NCBI GenBank assembly: GCA_029215795.1
Contig: JARDYH010000001.1
Location: 185,697,654 to 185,761,653 of the forward strand
Source: Anniella stebbinsi
Lineage: Eukaryota; Chordata; Lepidosauria; Squamata; Anniellidae
DNA length: 64,000 nucleotides
Direction: 5' to 3'
The translations under genes were made by a program, and so were the position numbers. Below the pieces are notes generated by a model that worked only from the letters and a program-made list of their open reading frames with translations, was not told the DNA's origin and did not search any database. Below are positions 23,371 through 37,700 of the stretch, piece by piece (positions within the stretch are counted from its first letter, which is position 1; each line of letters opens with the position of its first letter).

Positions 23371-26300
23371 CCCCTCCTCACTCCACATCTCAAGTGGCAA
23401 GGATGGGGAGACTGACAGCTCCCCTCCATGCCTGGCTGAAATAGGATTGCTGGGGCGGGGGGAGGCTAAAGCCTCTCCCATCCTCAACGATCTCCTCTGA
23501 GTTCACTTTTTCAACAGTACCATGATCATTCTGGGGTAGAAAAGTTAAAGCCTTTCCCACCTGTCAGTGACCCTGATTGGAGACTGCTGTTTCGCCACCA
23601 TCACCCCACCACTGGTGGCGGAGAAACAGCCATCCTGGCTGTATCAGGATCACTGAGGGCAAGGGGAGGCTAAAGCCTCTTTTCCCAGCACTCCGATTGG
23701 GATCATTGTCTCACGCTTCCTAAGACTATTGGGGAACTATCTTCCATTTGGATCCCAATATTTGGTCTAACTAATTAAAATTCCCCACTCCCCAAAAGCG
23801 CTCTATCATGGGGCCTCTATTAGTACCATGTGGCAGCTGCCACAAACCTTACCCCACAGACAGCAGCTTGCATCATGGCATCCAGTCCTCCCTCTGGTGC
23901 ATCAAGATTCCCTGAGATATCCTGCTTCCCTACTTCTTCTTTAAACCTCTTTACATCATCTGTGAGGCTGAGCACATGCCTGAAAGCAAATGGTGGTTGG
24001 CACTTGCTCTCCTTGCTTGGGCAGGGGTTCTGCAACTTCTCCGGGTGTGTGTTTACAAAGGGCAACACGGTCTTATCCACAAAGGCACCAAACCCTATAG
24101 GGACACAAGGAAAGTGCTATTGAAAACAAACGTCTAAAAACTGGCTAATGTCACCAAACAAATAAAAATATATAAAACTAGAGGAATATCAGTAGAAGAA
24201 GCTGGAATTTGTAAAGGAATATCATTTGAGAACTGAACACAGGAGGATATATATATATATATATATATATAGCACAATTTTTATCCCACACTTCCACTAA
24301 AAGACTGCTCTATTTTACTACTTTTGTTGCAATGTTTTAAAGGTATTTATGGTTTAATGTTGTTTTTGTATTGGTTTTATACATATTGTCTGTGCTTTTA
24401 TGTAATCCACTTTAAAATCCTGAGGTATCAAGCAGTATAGAAGCAGCTGAAATAAATACAGATGTCCCCCAGGAAAAAGCTGTCTCCTTTCCCTGCATGC
24501 CATCTGCCCTTCAAAAGAGAGGTGATGTCAAGTTCCCCCTTCCTTTTGAAGTACCATCCCATCCCATTTTCCAGTTTACTGCTGCATCATGTAAACTGTT
24601 GTTTATCTGTTACTGTTCTCCCGTTTGATTATTGTTTTGTGTGTGTTCTTATTTTTCTGTGCTTTGTTGTTATTTTATCATGAAAAGTGGGTAAGAAATG
24701 TCTTAAATGAATAAGAAGAACACTGCTGGATCAGACCTAAGAGCCTATCTAGTCCAGCATCCTGTTTCCCATGGTGGCCAGGCAGATGCCTCCTCTTTGG
24801 AAGCCCACAAACAGGACATGAGGGCAACAGCCTTCTCCTGCCTCCGATCCTGAAGGTAACATAAAGCCAGCATGACTAGAAACCATGGATAGTCTTATCC
24901 TTCATGGACCCTTTGAAAGTTGTTAAAGTCAGTGGCCATCACCACATTTAATGGTAGCAAATGCTGTATGAAGAAATACTTTATTTTGTCTGTCCTGACT
25001 CTCCCACCTTTCAGTTTATTGGATTACACCAGGTTCTAGTGTTATGAATAAATTACACATAATTTTTATAAATGTCTATAATGTCCCCTCACCCCCATTA
25101 TTCATCTTTTTCTCTGAACCTTAAAGCCCTAAATGTTGTAATCTTCCCACTTTGGTTTCCATGGTGTGGTCCTTTCTGTGACCTGAGCCCAGAGAGAGCC
25201 AGCTACAAAAATCAAAGTTGTATCTAATGTTAACATACCAAGAATTCAGAACAAAATCATTTTTCTTAAAATTCTCTAGTGCAAGTTCAATTACTGTGAA
25301 CTATTATTAAGTGTATAAGGAATAAGGTGCCTAGAGAAGACAGATTCTCAGTTGAATACTATCAGAGCCTTGCAATTAGGTTTGTTGACTCCTTATTTTG
25401 AGTCTTACATTATTGTTTATGAACAGGGAAAAATAACTCCTTCATGGAAAGAAGCAAGGGCTATTCTAATTCCAAAGCCTGGACATCAGTTAGCTATCAA
25501 CTTATTTCACTTCTTCTAAATTTGAATAACTACTGGTTACTAGCCAATGCAGATTTAGGTATACATATTGATTCCTACTTTGGGCCAAACTAGATGTTAC
25601 ATTCATTGTGTGAGTGCAATTAACACGTACATTTTTGTTATGTCAATCGCAGCTCTGGGTGGAGGGGGGGGAGCCTAAGAAGTATTGGGAGAACAGAGAG
25701 AAGGAATAGATTTTAACCCTTTTCCTCCTGCCTTGGTTCTAACTGCTATTTGTATCAGATGGAACGCCTCTATTCATGCCAACGGAGACTTCTCTCCAAC
25801 GCAAATAGTACCTTAGGAGGAAAGATTTTCTTTGGGATCACAGATGAGGCAGAAAGGGTTAAACTCTGTCTCCTAATCCTTATGGTCCTTGTACTGTTTA
25901 AGGCTTTCTTGGGGCCATTTAAATAAGAAAAAGGTGCATGTTAATTGCATCCACACAACTAACATTGTTTTTAGTTTGGTCCTTTGTATTCCTCTTACAC
26001 TGCATAAGAAGATTCATAACCAGTCTGATTGATATGATGTTCATTGCAAGAAGACTGCTAATTTAATTATTCTGTTTTTGCTATGCAAGAACATTGTGTG
26101 TCCTAGCTAGTTTACCTTGTTTGAAATTACATACCTATCCGAGCATTTTTGGTAATATCATTGAGAGCTTTAAGAAGATCCCCTCCTAGCTTCTTTACAA
26201 TTTGAAGATCATCTTCCATGGAGTATGAGAGGTCCATCAAGTAGTAAAGATCTATTGGATAATCCTGACCACGGCGAAATGTCACATTAAAAGTAGCAGG

Positions 26301-29300
26301 TTGATCTATCAATGAAAGGGAAGGGAAAAGAATAAGTATTTGCCCTAATTTTACCTCATCTCACAAAGCTAGAGAACCTCCTCCATAGGTAGCATACAAT
26401 TGCCTTCTCCAATGTGGAACTTGTAGGTGCCCAGATGCCCATGGAGAATTCCCATTTATTTATTTGATTTGATTTATACCCTGTCTTTTTACCAAAAATG
26501 TTACTCTTGCCACCTGTGATATTCCTACAACTTCTGAGACTTCTAACTATATTTTATTAGGCAGCTGGGCATGCTGTAAAGCAAAGTGCTGGCCGAGGCT
26601 CTAACCGCCCACTATCTTCATTGCCCCAGAATGCCTTTGGACCCCATGTTAATTAAAATAGATCCTCTTCAATTTGCATAATGTTTATATCGGATACCCC
26701 CAAATCACCATCAATTCACAAATCACATCATTTGTCTCCATGGTCTGAACCATAAAATGGGATTTTTCAAGTACCTAAAGAGCTGTCATACAGAAGAGGG
26801 ATGCAACCTGTTCCCTATTATCCAAGATTGCAGGACAGAAAACAATGGGCTTAAGTTACAGGAAGACAGATATCAGTTGTACATCAGGAAAAACCTCCTA
26901 ATGGTCAGATCAGTCAGACAATAGAATCAACTACTAAGGGAGGTTGTGGGCTCTCTGCCACTAGAGGTATTCAAACAACGACTGGACAGCCATCTGTCAG
27001 GGATGCTTTACATTGGGTTTCTGCACTGAGGTTAGACTCACTGCCCTAATATGGCCACTTCCAACTGTATGAATCTATGAATTACAAGTCTAATCTCATA
27101 GTGATGTAGAAGGCAGTCAGTGTGCCCAGAGAAATATCTGTACTGCTCTTTTACACACAGACCTTGTTCACTGCTAATTAGGAACGTTGCAGGAATTTGG
27201 TTGAGCAAATTTGGGGAAAGGCAGCTTCATTCAAAGCTGTCTTCAATATTGGCTCGGGGAAGGTTTATCCCAACCTCCAAAACTATCTCCCCCAACTCAG
27301 CCCCAAAGACTCTCCCATTCTCTTCCACCTGCCTGGTGAATTGGTGGAGTGCATGTGAAGAAGCAAACTGGAAAAGGGGCTATTAGACAGGGTTAACAGC
27401 ATGATAATATGTAACGTACTATGGGAGGTGTAGTCCTTTCAGAGGCTTTTGTAATTGCAAGAGCCCTTGAAAGAGCTACCCCTCCCCAGTACATGACATC
27501 TCATCACAGGCAGGATGACGGAGAGAAGGACGGGATGAGTGGAAAGCTTCCTTTCCCTTATATTGTCACTGCCACTATCACTTGCTTTGCTGATCGCCAC
27601 GTTATCTGCGTGATACATTGAAATTACCCGCCACAGCTGAATGGCAGTATTTGCAACCGCAACATTTGTTAGAATCCATATTTGGCTCTTCAGCGTTCAC
27701 TGCTTTAGAATGTCCTTTGCTGTGAGAAGCACTTATTGAGGCTGACCGGGTAAATCGGCCCACAATTCAAGTTTATAAATTCTTATTATCAGTGAGTGAA
27801 TATGATACAATGGGGTTTCAGCAGGAATGGAATAGAGGATTGGAATGTCCTATTTTATCGAAACAATGGACCACTGTGTTGGCATTCATATCAGATATGT
27901 CAATGGATCTCCGCTTACATCTTATCCAGCAAAAATTACTGTTTCAGGTATATTGGATACCACAGCATCTGTTTTATACAGGTTTGTCTAAATCGACTAA
28001 TTGTTGGAAGTGTCACACAGATAATGCTTCTTTTGTTTATATGTTCTGGAAATGTCCAATAGTTGCTGCCTTTTGGGAGGAAATTATCAGTCGCAAAAAT
28101 TTTGTATTAGAAAGTTCTTTAATATTTTCGGATGTACATGTCACTTAAATTACATACCAGCTTCTTGGAAAATAACACACGGTCAATGTGAATGGATTTT
28201 TTGTGCCCCTTTGACTGCCAAAAGAATTATTTTACAACATTGGAAAGACAAAACCACACTCTCTATACTGCAATGGATTGAAGACTTAACAACGTTAGCA
28301 ACATTTGAAAGAGTGGCATACAGCGTCATTTACGAATGGACTTTTACTCAAACATTTGGTCTGCCTTTATGGACGTTTATGTGTAATTTATGCTACCTTT
28401 TTTGTTCTCTTTTTCACTTATTTGTGATTGTGATATTTGAAACTGAGGCTTTTGAAGTATGTAGCTGTATATGTTTATTTTTTTTATTATTTTATTTTTT
28501 TTCTTTTCTTTTATGGTTTTTGTTTTGTTTAAAAATTCACAATAAAAAATGTTTAAAAAGTGGGAAGAGGAAAAATAAGAGTTTGGGGTGTGTGGCCCAG
28601 GATGACAAGGATGGCCTTCTGCAAGGGGGAGGAGAGTGGGGAGTGGGGAGCTTCCTTTCCAAACCTCAGATTTTGATCCAAGGGTGCAGAAGAAGTTTGG
28701 ATTTCAGGAGATTCACATCCCATTTTGAGTAGGGTCTTTTGAACCCCGCAGGGCTCATTTTCAAGCCAGGCTCAAACAAATTCCTGCTACATTCCTAACA
28801 AGAAGTGAACAAAGTATATGTGTATAAGAACGGGACAGATATTTCTTTGGGCATGTTGACTGCCTTCTATACCCTATCTCTTGTATTTATTTCAGGAATT
28901 TAATAACCTTCTCTTCAAACTGGGAGCTCCCAGAAAGGCATTATAGAATTTAAACAAGTTGGGTCCAAAATTGTTAAAACCAGTAGAAGAGTGAGTCAGC
29001 ATAAAAATTCTATGCATGTTTAATCATGCTCCTCCCAGTGTGAACAAGGAGTGAGTGAGGGGGGAGGGTTAAGAGGAGTTGCCCCAAAATGACCACTCCT
29101 TGCAATGTGGACAGTGGGAAACTAAATCACTCCGTAGACTGCCACCCCCCCTTACCATCCAAACCCAGCCTGAGCCAGGGGGTACTCAGATCTTTTAGGA
29201 CACACTTGGAGCACACCAATAAGAGTTCAAAGTGACGCCCTCTATTTCACATTCCAAGCCCAGAATTCTAAACAGTAGTAAGACCACATCAGAAGGATCT

Positions 29301-31722
29301 GAGTTCAGTTCTGAGGCTTAAGTGGAATAAAATACACAGAGACTTTGAAATAGATGTGAAGCTTATTAACAATAAGGAAGGGGGACAGGGTAAAAGGGTG
29401 TAGTAATATCAGAGGAAATCAGATAACCCAAAGCAATTTAAAAAAACATTTAAACAATAGAGAAGCCTTTTGAAACAATGTTGCAGGTAAAGCAATAAAA
29501 CACTACCTATCCTATCTTTTATGGAAGTAAGGGTTGTCCTATAGGACAGGATTCAAAAGTTCCCAGGCCCAAAATCCAGTTAGCAGACAAAGACTGAAAA
29601 TCAAAATGAAGACCAGATTGGAGACCAGATTTGAAGATGAAGACCGAAGACCAAATGACAACAGTAGCCCCCCTAGCTTTATACCTCCCCTGACAGGCCC
29701 TTGAGATGTGTGACGAGATCTTCCATAGCCAATCAGTGTTGGACTGGGTAACAACCTCATTTAGTTAGGAGGGGAGGGGGGAGTGATAAGCTTTCACTGC
29801 AACATAGCTAAAATCAATCTGACTAATTTTGGCAGAAATTCAGCCTGAAAACTAGAAAATCTTATATTAATGCATGCAGATGGTTTTAATAAATGTATGC
29901 CAGCCCCTCCTCACCAACTGGAGCTTGTTACCAGCATCTAAATCGCAAAAAGAATTTGGATTCCTTGACACCAGGTAAGTGTGCAAAGTACACTTATTTG
30001 GGAGTAAGCTCTATTAAATTCAGCTGAACTTAATTTGTGAGTAAACATGCATAGAATCAGCATGCATAAAATCTGAAAGGACCAGGGTAAGAAGTTGCAA
30101 TTAAGACAAATGCATTTTCCTTTGCAATAAAGTTCCTCTTACCCTTAGTTAGTGCAATGGTGGCAGTCAAAGGGAAGTTACTTTCATTGCTCTATAATAA
30201 TTAAAACAAATGTACACATAGCCTGAGCTTCCTGTAAGAGAGACCTCACATGCTTTGTCCTGTCATTACAATCATCCACTTTCAACTTCTAAATTTACAG
30301 ATTAAAATAAATGGATACCTTGTCTTAGCTGCAGGTGCACCTCCTGGGGGTATATTTGCTTATTCTCGCTTGGTAGACCAGGAGTACCAGGAAGGGCAAA
30401 GCTTTCTGGAAAAATGATATTCCCTTCACATCCCCTCTGCAGGAGCTGTTGCATGGTGTCACAGCGAATAGAATCTGGTTCTCCTACTTTTGTGAAATCC
30501 TGTATTTATAAAAATCAAAAAGGGTACAACGGCGAATGTGTTTTAGAAATTAGGGAGCACCTAATACATTTTGGACAACCGAGGAAGAACAAAAGATCAG
30601 TGTTAAACACACGTTTTGCACGTGGAAGGTTCTAGTTTCAATCCACAGCATTTCTAGTTAAAATGATATCTTGCAGAAGGTCTGAGAAACACCTTTGCCT
30701 GAGATGTTGGGAGAGCTACAGCCAATTAGAATAAAGATGACGTCAGCTTCATATGATACCTTTCCAAAGCACCGTACTTTGGAAGCCAAAAGAAAGGACA
30801 TATTGTTTCTTCAATTTAAACTCAGGGGGAAATTATTTACAGGATCTGTAGCTAAAAATCAAATGTGATAGAAACCATAAAATGCAAAGTTATCAATGCT
30901 ACCTCCCATACCTTTTTTTGAATATATATTAATCTTTATTTAGGAATTATTAACGAATAATGTGTCAGTTGAAATATGCACAGTTACTTCTGCACTGAAG
31001 GAATCAGATACATTAAAATTAGGGCTGTGAGCTGCTTTGGTTCCTGATCCGAATCTCGAACTGAAGTGGTCTGGAGTGGGATGGATCTGAAGGACTTTGG
31101 AGCTCTTTGGCCCAATCCAGGATGATCGCAAGCTACTGCCCCCCGCCAGCCAAGCCATTGGGACTTACCTGACCCATCCGCTTGCACCCAGCAGCCGCCC
31201 AGCCTGCATGAGAGCTGCCATAAGGAAAATGGGGGCTCTCTATTGTTGTAGTTCTACTATTGCAAACAACTGTGGCTGTAAAGGGCTATTCCTGGAAATG
31301 CAGGCCAGGCGGTACATGGGTCAGGTAAGTCAATGGCTTGGCAAGCAGTGGCTCACCAGGTTCAGGGAGGAGTGGGGGAGAGTCCAACGGATTCCCGGTT
31401 GACCTTGCACCTGGCTTTCCCATGTGCCCACTGAGTAGCTACTTGGTGGGCACCTGAGAAACCGCAACATCCTGCCTACTTTGGATCTGAAGTGGGTCGG
31501 ACTAGGTCCGAAGTGGGCCTAGGCCAATTTGGAAGCTCCGAAGTGGGTTGGGGGAGCTTTCTAAATGTGCCCCCAGTTGTTACCAACCTGTAAAAAAGGA
31601 ATAATAATGTTCTACCTCAGTAGATTGTTTTAAGGAAACATTAATAGCCCTGAAACTTGTGGATCTGGGAGATCTGGAGGAAATTCTTCAGGCTGCCTTC
31701 TGCCCCTTGTAACACCAAAATC

Positions 31723-31764
<42 letters not shown>

Positions 31765-34700
31765 TTATCACCCGCCTCTCCCTCAGGATCAAGGCGGGGA
31801 ACAACATCAACATAAAATACACAAAACTGATTAAAAGCACATAAAACCAATACATCATTAAAATACCAATAAAACACCAATAAAAACACTTAAAATTCAT
31901 CTGGGTAGGCCTGCCGGAAGAGATCAGTCTTTATAGCTGTTTTAAATTCTTGGAGACTGGTGAGTTGGCGGATCTCTCCCGGCAGGTCATTCCACAATCT
32001 GGGAGCGGCAGAAGAAAAGGTCCTCTGGGTAACGGTTGTCAGCCTGGTTCTGGCTGATTGAAGTAAATTATTCCCAGAGGACCTGAATGTGCAGGGCGGA
32101 TTAGGTGACAGGTTTCAGGGTGATAGAAAGATAAAGTTGTAGTTTAGGAAATCCAAAAGAATAGAAAAGTAAGCCAGACAGTTTTGAAATGAACAAGTAT
32201 GTCAGAAGAGATGGAACATTCTGGGAAGAGGATGATCTAAATTGATGATGTGGATGTATTAGGGGAAAGGTAAATTCTTCCCAGAGGACCTGAGCGTGCG
32301 GGGCAGATTGTATGGGAGAAGGCGATCCTGCAGGTAACCTGGACCCAAACCATGTAGGGCTTTAAAGGTAATGACCAACACTTTGTACTTCGCCCGGAAA
32401 CTAATTGGCAGCCAGTGGAGAGATTTTAAAGCTGGTGTAATATGGTCACCCCTAGGTGTACTCGTGACCAACCTGGCTGCCATATTTTGAACTAGTTGAA
32501 GTTTCCGGACTAGGCACAAAGGTAGCCCTATCTAGACGGAAAGGCGGGTAAGAAATAAATCGTTATTATTATTATTATTATTATTATGTACAGCGCATTG
32601 CAGAAGTCGAGCCTCAAAGTTACCAGTGCGTGCACTACTGACTTTAGGTCTTCCAACTCTAGGAAGGGGCACAGCTGGCGTATCAGCCGAAGCTGATAGT
32701 AGGCACTCCTGGCCGTCGCATCTATCTGGGCTGTCATTTGGAGTGACGGATCCAGGAGCACCCCCAAGCTGAGAACACAGCCCTTCAGGGGGAGTGTAAC
32801 CCCATCCAGAACTGGTTGACACACCTCCAACCCCAGGTTGTGGCCCTTGACAGTAAGCACCTCCGTCTTGTCTGGATTCAACTTCAGTTTGTTTTTCCTC
32901 ATCCAGCCCATTACCGCCTCCAAGCATTCATTCAGAGGAGACACACTATCCTTAGCTGAAGCTGTTGTCGAAGACATAGAGAAATATATTTGGGTGTCAT
33001 CAGCATATTGATAGCACCCCGCCCCATGCCTCCGGATGATCTCTCCCAGCGGTTTCATGTAGATGTTAAACAGCATTGGGGATAGGATGGCACCTTGTGG
33101 TACACCACATAGTAGCTCCTTCTTTGAGGAGCAACTATCCCCAAGCATCACCATCTGGAACCTGCCCGAGATGGCATTCAGTCAGTCTCTTGGTCACATC
33201 CATAGGTGCAATGGAAAGTTCTCATAGGAGCTCTTGTCCCTTGTTTCCTTTACCCCCACAGGGCACCATTATGAGAGGTGGGGTAAAGGAGTTCAAGTAC
33301 TTTGCATGTCTAGAAGAGGATACAGATCCTTTTTCACTGTTTGGAAAGCAGCAGATTATATTTGCTACTTTTGGAATAGTGACTGTAGGATCTCCTCCAA
33401 TAAAAGGAACTCCAAGTGGCAATGATTTCCAAAGAGAGTAAGAAAAATGTTTATTCTCATCTTCACACAGAAAGCTGTAATTCAAAGTGAACAAGTCAGA
33501 ATGACAGAAGTATCTGGAAAAACATGAAAATATGATTTAAAATAGGAGACAAAAAACATACCCGCTTCTTGCACCAGGCACAGCCAGGGCCAGACTGGAT
33601 ACAGGCCTCACATGTTTTTACATTGTATTTGGTGCATTCAAGAGAAAGTGCTTAAGAAGAAAGAAGAAGAAAAACTAATGTTAGGAAAGATCAGTAATAC
33701 TCCATGTCAAAGTACAGAAACAAACTCTGTCAGATAAAATAAAGTATGCTGTGCTGGTCCATAAGCAAAATCCAAAATCCAGTCAGGCAATGCCTTTGTT
33801 AAGATCAACCTACCAGGCACACAGTTATAGGCAAGCTTTCAATATATCCAGATTTCTTCGTCAGGGAAGATGTTTTAAAAAGCTGGTTGTGGAAGCAGGG
33901 GACTTGAAGACAATTTCAACATCAAGCCAGCATTTTGCCTGATCAAGAGATCAGGGGATCTCCATAGCTTGGCCACAATTTTGTAGATATTTGGCTCGTC
34001 CTTATAAAGATATGACCAAACATGGATTTTAGAACTCTAGATCAGATAAAGCTGAAATGTACTGTAAATGAGTATATAGTACACTAAATGAAAGGTCTGC
34101 ACGCATATGTCAGTGGCAAAATCTAAGGTGATTCATGAGTTATGGTTGAACTGAACACACAAACGATGGGAAATCATTTTCCCAACGACAACACCACCCC
34201 CTTTTCAAACCACAATGCACCTTGGGCAAAGGGACCAGCACATGTGTGGCAAGTGACAAAGGACAAAGGACCTACCAGACCTGTGTGATACAAAAATGCT
34301 CAAGTAAGTTACCTTGCCTTCCACACTCCATATGGCAAAGGGATCCAGCAAAGGGAGTCTCCTGAAGATCTCAGCATATGAGTGGAGGTATGTTGGTGGA
34401 AGCGACCCTTTAGATAACCTGTCCCGAAACCATTTAGAGTTTTCAAAGTTGAGCACAGCTTAGAAACCAATGGGAAGCCAATACAGCTGATACAGCGTAG
34501 GCATCCCAAAGCTTTAGGACGAGGCTCCTGTCTGCAGCCTTGCTGCCATAGTCTGCACTAATTGTAGTTTCAGGACCCTCTTCAAGGGCAGCCACACATA
34601 CTGTTGCAGTGGTGAAGGATTTTGTCATATCCACATATGAAAAGCAGTCTATGCAGTGACACTACAGATTGGCCTCCAAAGCTTTGCCAAACAGTTGTGC

Positions 34701-37700
34701 ATCTGTGAACAATATGCTCACTAGTCTAGCCTGAAAGGCAGGGTCCACCACCCAGTTTCTGGGCCAGATACTGCGTTTGGCTACACTGTTGGTGTTCATG
34801 GGTCTTGAAGTTAGCTGTACTGTGTCCAAAGCGGAGTCCACTAGAATGGCTGTTGACAGCAATGTTTTATTTAGGCTGTCTTTAACGCCATTAGGAATGC
34901 TCGGTCAACCAATATAATTTTCTCTGCACACAGGTAGGTAGTTTGCACAAAGATGCAATTGGTAAGGGGAACTTTCAGTGGCACCAGAGAAGTTTAAAAT
35001 TGCTTACAGAGTGCTGCCTCAACCTGTTTGACACATGCATCCTTGGAACCGCCGGTTTCTCTAATAGGATGGCAGCTAAGGACAGTGCTGTGAACGGTGC
35101 ATTCACTGAAGGGATGTTGAGCTGTTCTGTTATGTTGCCTGATAATAGGTTCTTTTTACCAGGTGGTGAATTGCCATGTTCCAAGCCAAACTTGTCTATT
35201 CCACCATGAGTATCCTATCAATGGACACGGGGAGAGTATCACAGGCAGTTTATGGAGGGGGTGCATGGCCTAGACCTCCTGCGGCAGCATGGCTGATGTC
35301 CCTTGCTCCTCTTGGCTTGTTGATCAAGAGGTGCGGTGTCCTGGATGCCTTAGAAATAAGCTTGGGAAAGATCTTGCGAGGGAACACACTGGCCAAGTTC
35401 TCCTGGATGATCCACCTCTTCCTCTGATAGTTTGCCTTCCTTGGGGAGGATGCAGAAATTTCTAAACATTCTGGAAAGGAAGCTGTCCCAAAGCTCCCCT
35501 CCTTCTACACACATCAATGCCCTGGTGACCCATTAGAAGCAATGAAACAACTAAATCTCTGGATGACTGATGCACAGATACTGGGGTTGGTGTGGCTCCT
35601 GTGTGGGATGTGATCAAACACATTGCCCCTTGTGTGTGGATCCACAGGACTGGGAACTAGTACTTGAGCTGGAGGACTCTCTGCTGGGGAGCCTGGCTCT
35701 GGAACATCTGCTAGATGACACTGTATCCTTTTTTCCCTGTATTTGTCCTTACAACATCCACAAAAACAACTTATTGTGCTCTTTCTGGGGGTCTCCTGCC
35801 ATTGACTGCCTTTGGGACTAGGGATTTGATCCAGGGTAAGGATTCTGGACCAGAATGACCCCCTTCCAAGTAAGGAGGTTGCAGGGAAGACTCCTTAGAG
35901 AGGCGCCCTTCATTTCCTAACTATCTGCCATTCACCTGGGCACTATTTGGATCAGCTGCAAACTGGTGGAACTTGGTAGAGGTAAACCATGACTTTCATG
36001 CAGGCCTTCCCTCATTAGAACCAAGGGACCTATGTACACATCCTGCTAAGCAACCCAAAGCTAGAATAAAGGGTGCAATTGGGAAGGACTGCGAGCCTCT
36101 GGCTGTCTTTGTCTTTTATATTTTTACCAGTTGTTTATATTATCCACCAACGATACAACGTAGGTCTGAGGAAAAGGTGCTGTTAAGAGTTAAGCAGGAT
36201 AGGCCTGGATGGCCTAGCAATTGTTCCTGCATGCCAGCCCTGAGGATAAGATGTACTGTAGCCTTCTCCAACCTGGAGCCCTCCAGATGTTTTGGACTTC
36301 AACTCCCATGTTACATTACCACCAGCCATGTTAGCTGAGGTTGATATAACATCTGGAAGGTACCAGATTGGGGAAGGCTGGTATAGTGGAACAGTGAGGG
36401 TTGGCTGCAGATGTTACTGTCCTGGTCTAAGGCAAGAAGCACTGCAGCTATATTGTGCCCCCTGTATGCCCTTCCCTCCTCACATGGTGGCCAAGCCCAG
36501 ACATAGGAAAAGGTCTGCCACAATCATAAGGAGATGAAAGCAAGGGTGGGGGTTGTCTAGAAAAGGTAAGGTGTGAAGCATTGTGGTTTGTTGTTAGCCA
36601 CTTGCTCTCACTCCCTTTCTTCCGTATTTCACAGCAAGGCTTGGCCTGGATACTAGAAGACTCCCCAAGAGGTGAAGGGCAATCTTGGAATGGGGGTTCT
36701 TGGGTGTCATCAGTCACTTCCCTTTCTTATTGGCTCCAGGCCCAGCCCTGAGGTGAAGGCCAGTCACATTGCCACACATCATAATACATGTGGAGGCTTA
36801 TATTCAGAAGGGCACTGGCCTCTTGGATCCATCTGCCTTCTGGTTCCTCAATCACAGAATTGAAGAGTCCCACCCTCACCCCCCAGAAACCAAGGCTGCC
36901 TCTACAAGAGCGATTTAAAGCTCTTTCAAGTCTCATTAAAAAATTACCTCTACACCAGCGGAGCGCAAATGGGGCGTAGAGGCGCGTTATCTCCCCGATT
37001 GTGCGCGTTATCGAATGCGCGTTAAATAGTGAGTTTTTTTTGCTCCGTCCATTAAAGCGCATTTTGATGGGAGGGGGCTGCTGCTCCGGCAAGCGAAAGG
37101 AAAAGGCTGGTGCCCACGGAGGCGGCTCCTCCTCCTCCCTCTAATGTCAGATCTCACCCCCTTCTCCACAGCCTGCCAGCCAGCCAGAGGGAAGGGGAGG
37201 GGAGGGAAGCGCCTTTTGACAGCTGCCACCACCGCCGCTGTCAAAAGTTGCGGCGGGCTCGAGCTGCCGAACTGAAGCTGGGGAGACACGTGGGGAAGGC
37301 GGGCGACTACCCTCCGCCCGCCGGCTGTCCCTTCCGCTTGCCGGAGCAGCATGAGGAGGGGGCTGCCTGGCCGCAGTGAAGGAGGGAAGAGAGCCCGCCC
37401 GCCCGCCTGCGGGGGGGGGGGGGGCGGCGGGAGGAGAAGGAGGAAGAAGAGGGGGTAAAGGAAGGCGAGGAGGAGGAGGCTCGCTCGCCTGCTGCCCACA
37501 GCCTACCAGCCAGCCAGCTGGGGAGCGGCGGGGAGGGAAGGGGAGGGGAGGGAAGCGCCTTTTGTCGCCGCCTCTCGTGCAGAGGTATTAGGCGTAAAGG
37601 CGCTTCAGGGATAGTGTGCATAATCTCCTAACCGGGCGCAAAAGCGAATCCTTGTGGAGGGGACCCAAGCTCTCAGTGGGCAGTAAGCACAGCTGAGACT

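Noticed and set aside
23853..24094. ITGB7 or ITGB1 instead of ITGB2
   Set aside because: The specificity loop CPSKESKC, the [15 protein letters not shown] segment and the tail [10 protein letters not shown] fit beta-2 clearly better.
28052..28732. Open frame of 226 codons
   Set aside because: It is the frameshifted end of L1 ORF2 followed by translated T-rich 3' UTR and flanking DNA.
31022..31585. Third full copy of the hAT family F
   Set aside because: Base composition is similar, but the ends do not match and no 8-bp duplication could be found.
32259..33154. Host gene encoding a reverse transcriptase
   Set aside because: Truncated, interrupted and with an L2 3' tail, so it is a dead LINE copy.
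37008..37499. Overlapping 90-160 codon frames on both strands
   Set aside because: They are low-complexity frames in the GC-rich MITE insert, with no domain.
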